From contig CAYWBI010000191.1 in NCBI GenBank assembly GCA_964456445.1, positions 1-7,092 on the forward strand: 7,092 nt of DNA, given 5' to 3'. Shown here piece by piece: positions 6,192 through 7,092 of the stretch. Every line of letters begins with the position of its first letter. Positions within the stretch are counted from its first letter, which is position 1. Both the position numbers and the translations under genes were made by a program. Source of the stretch: CAYWBI01 sp964456445 (GTDB lineage: Bacteria; Calditrichota; Calditrichia; Calditrichales; J004). The notes beneath the pieces were generated by a model. The model did no database searches. It was not told the DNA's origin and saw only the letters and a list, made by a program, of their open reading frames with translations.

Positions 6192-6930
6192 AGTCTTTTT
6201 TGCTGCACAAAAAGTGGATGCGTGTGCTGGAATCACTCGCGGGCTCAAGTGAAAAGTCCGCATAGGCTGCATCCAAATTAAAGCGGATGCCTGTCAACTG
6301 TTGCCATTCATTCAGCGTGCGAATTCTCTGTTTATGCACTTCCTGATGCATCTCACCATTAAAATACAAACTAAATATATTATATTGCACTTTTTCCCGG
6401 GGAACATACCATGCTTTTCGCTGGTAGGCTTGTCCATCCCAGGTATTTGTTTCGAGATAATCGTCCATATGCATCAATAATGCATCTTCTGTGACCACAT
6501 CAAAAACAAAAAGTCCGCCCGGCTTAAGCACTCGTGAAACTTCATCCATCAGTATCGCAATTTCGTTTTTATCATGGATATAATTTATAGAATCATACAA
6601 CATTGTTACCAAATCAAAGGTGTTTTTCTTAACGGCAAGATGTGGCGCGGCTTGTACAAAAAGCCCTGGTGCCCGAGGATATTCTTTTTTACGTGCCTGA
6701 TATACCATTTCAAAAGATTTGTCAGCACCGAACAGCTCAAGTTGTGCATCAAAACATTGCAAATGCTGACCGGTACCACAGGACAGATCGATCACCCGCC
6801 GAATAGCCGTGTTCTTTTGACGGGCCAATTTTAAAACATAAGCCGACCATGCTTTATAATCAACATGCTCCATAACCTGGTCGTATATCTCGGCCAATTT
6901 GAAATAGGGTTTGTTTATTTTACCCGTCAT
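6184..6930 (-). CDS. Class I SAM-dependent methyltransferase, substrate unknown
   Basis: This is a 248-residue protein with a Rossmann-like methyltransferase domain. Motif I, VIDLSCGTG, lies at 46-54. An acidic residue at the end of strand 2 (GAD, 68-70) would bind the SAM ribose. FDLVTMLYDSINYI follows as the motif IV region, and EVSRVLKPGGLFVFDV as the post-motif. The N-terminal YDQVMEHVDYKAW (16-28) and the DSINYI segment resemble a common bacterial group of uncharacterised small-molecule-type methyltransferases. The substrate cannot be predicted. The ATG at 6930 is chosen because the helix preceding motif I is of normal length and GGA lies seven bases upstream. A longer frame from 6999 adds 23 residues that fall inside the foldback element and look non-coding. 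The stop overlaps ftsE, so it is probably the first gene of the ftsEX unit. Confidence 0.88.
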   Translation of the reverse strand: MTGKINKPYFKLAEIYDQVMEHVDYKAWSAYVLKLARQKNTAIRRVIDLSCGTGQHLQCFDAQLELFGADKSFEMVYQARKKEYPRAPGLFVQAAPHLAVKKNTFDLVTMLYDSINYIHDKNEIAILMDEVSRVLKPGGLFVFDVVTEDALLMHMDDYLETNTWDGQAYQRKAWYVPREKVQYNIFSLYFNGEMHQEVHKQRIRTLNEWQQLTGIRFNLDAAYADFSLEPASDSSTRIHFLCSKKDYD

Positions 6931-6939
6931 AAGTGTCCG

Positions 6940-6968
6940 GTTATAATTGCATAAAGGACCTTCAAGAA
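6940..6968 (-). promoter_or_regulatory. Candidate promoter for the methyltransferase-ftsEX unit, with -35 box inside the foldback element
   Basis: On the minus strand TATAAC (6940-6945, five of six to the -10 consensus) lies 17 bp downstream of TTCTTG (6963-6968). TTCTTG is the last six bases of the foldback element arm. The predicted start near 6933 would leave only about three bases before the ATG at 6930, a nearly leaderless message. The -35 match is poor. Confidence 0.3.
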
Positions 6969-7087
6969 AAAATAATAGAAATTTTGGCGAGTGAAGCAAA
7001 AAAAATCTGACTGTTTGAGTCCCGAGTACTCGGGACTAGTTTCAGAATTTCTGCGTAACGAGACATAAAATTTCTTATTTTTTCTTG
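6963..7087. mobile_element. Imperfect foldback element, MITE-like or intergenic palindromic repeat
   Basis: The outer arms are 6963-6985 and 7067-7087. The reverse complement of the right arm equals the left arm except for a two-base TA insertion in the left, so 21 bases pair. The symmetry centre of the arms (about 7025) coincides with a perfect 20-bp palindrome at 7018-7037 (AGTCCCGAGT then ACTCGGGACT). Between them are partly matching stretches, such as TCTGA (7007-7011) against TCAGA (7042-7046). The whole 125-bp stretch could fold into one long interrupted hairpin. No transposase is encoded. Only five bases remain to the right, so a target duplication cannot be assessed. An insertion-derived MITE, a dispersed intergenic repeat or a structured RNA are all possible. 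Confidence 0.6.
6998..7046 (-). terminator. Possible rho-independent terminator for a gene beyond the right edge
   Basis: Read on the minus strand, the palindrome at 7018-7037 forms a ten-base-pair inverted arm with a GC-rich CCCGAG core. An outer TCTGA/TCAGA pairing closes the structure just before a run of eight T (6998-7005). This would stop transcription entering from the right. It lies entirely within the foldback element, so terminator function may be a by-product of that structure. Confidence 0.4.
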
Positions 7088-7092
7088 TCAGT

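Noticed and set aside
6192..6272. N-terminal extension of FtsE starting at 6272
   Set aside because: The 27 additional residues lie within the methyltransferase coding region and are absent from FtsE proteins. The ATG at 6191 gives the standard start.
6931..6999. N-terminal extension of the methyltransferase starting at 6999
   Set aside because: The extra 23 residues lie partly inside the foldback element and have no resemblance to methyltransferase N-termini. The ATG at 6930 gives a normal domain length.
6927..7091. A minus-strand frame open for 54 codons from the right edge, ending in a TGA that overlaps the methyltransferase ATG
   Set aside because: The stop/start overlap is suggestive of an upstream operon gene, but the frame runs through the whole foldback element, its palindrome and the T run. 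The resulting peptide is rich in Phe and Tyr with no recognisable motif. It is most likely a chance open frame; sequence to the right of the window would settle it.
1..7092. A novel defence or other multi-gene system, CRISPR array, tRNA or rRNA
   Set aside because: All full-length genes belong to known or recognisable families with housekeeping-type roles. No spaced repeat array, integrase, toxin-antitoxin pair or RNA gene was seen.

Overview
The window looks like chromosomal housekeeping DNA from a Gram-negative (diderm) bacterium of moderate to low GC. The diderm assignment rests on a partial LpxH-type lipid A enzyme at the left edge. The LpxH variant resembles that of the Bacteroidota and related FCB-type phyla. 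However, the candidate promoters are of the TTGNNN / TATAAT type rather than the Bacteroidota type, so an FCB-related or candidate phylum is only a weak inference. No plasmid, phage, CRISPR or tRNA/rRNA signal was seen.

Layout, left to right. Bases 1-464 hold the N-terminal part of lpxH (minus strand, running off the edge). It is divergent from a single plus-strand gene, a DJ-1/YajL-family protein (544-1089), which has its own well-formed promoter. Everything else is on the minus strand and reads right to left. First comes a class I SAM-dependent methyltransferase (6184-6930). It overlaps ftsE by 8 bp, and ftsE is followed 1 bp later by ftsX, so these three are probably one transcription unit. 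After a 112-124 bp gap comes grpE-dnaJ (about 10 bp apart, coupled). A 110 bp gap follows, then a ComEA-like membrane-anchored helix-hairpin-helix protein (2214-2684). After 61 bp with a promoter-like sequence comes a DUF1611-family protein (1130-2152), which converges on the DJ-1 gene.

The genes do not form one pathway. FtsE/FtsX are the ATPase and membrane halves of the cell-division ABC complex. GrpE/DnaJ are the co-chaperones of DnaK, but neither dnaK nor hrcA is next to them. ComEA-like proteins bind DNA at the membrane. LpxH belongs to lipid A synthesis.

No new multi-gene system is visible. Two observations deserve most attention. One is a roughly 125-bp imperfect foldback (MITE-like) element at the right edge, with a perfect 20-bp palindrome at its centre, whose left end may supply the -35 box of the methyltransferase-ftsEX unit. 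The other is a DUF1611 protein in which the family's P-loop and adjoining signature residues are degenerate while its EGQG motif is retained.
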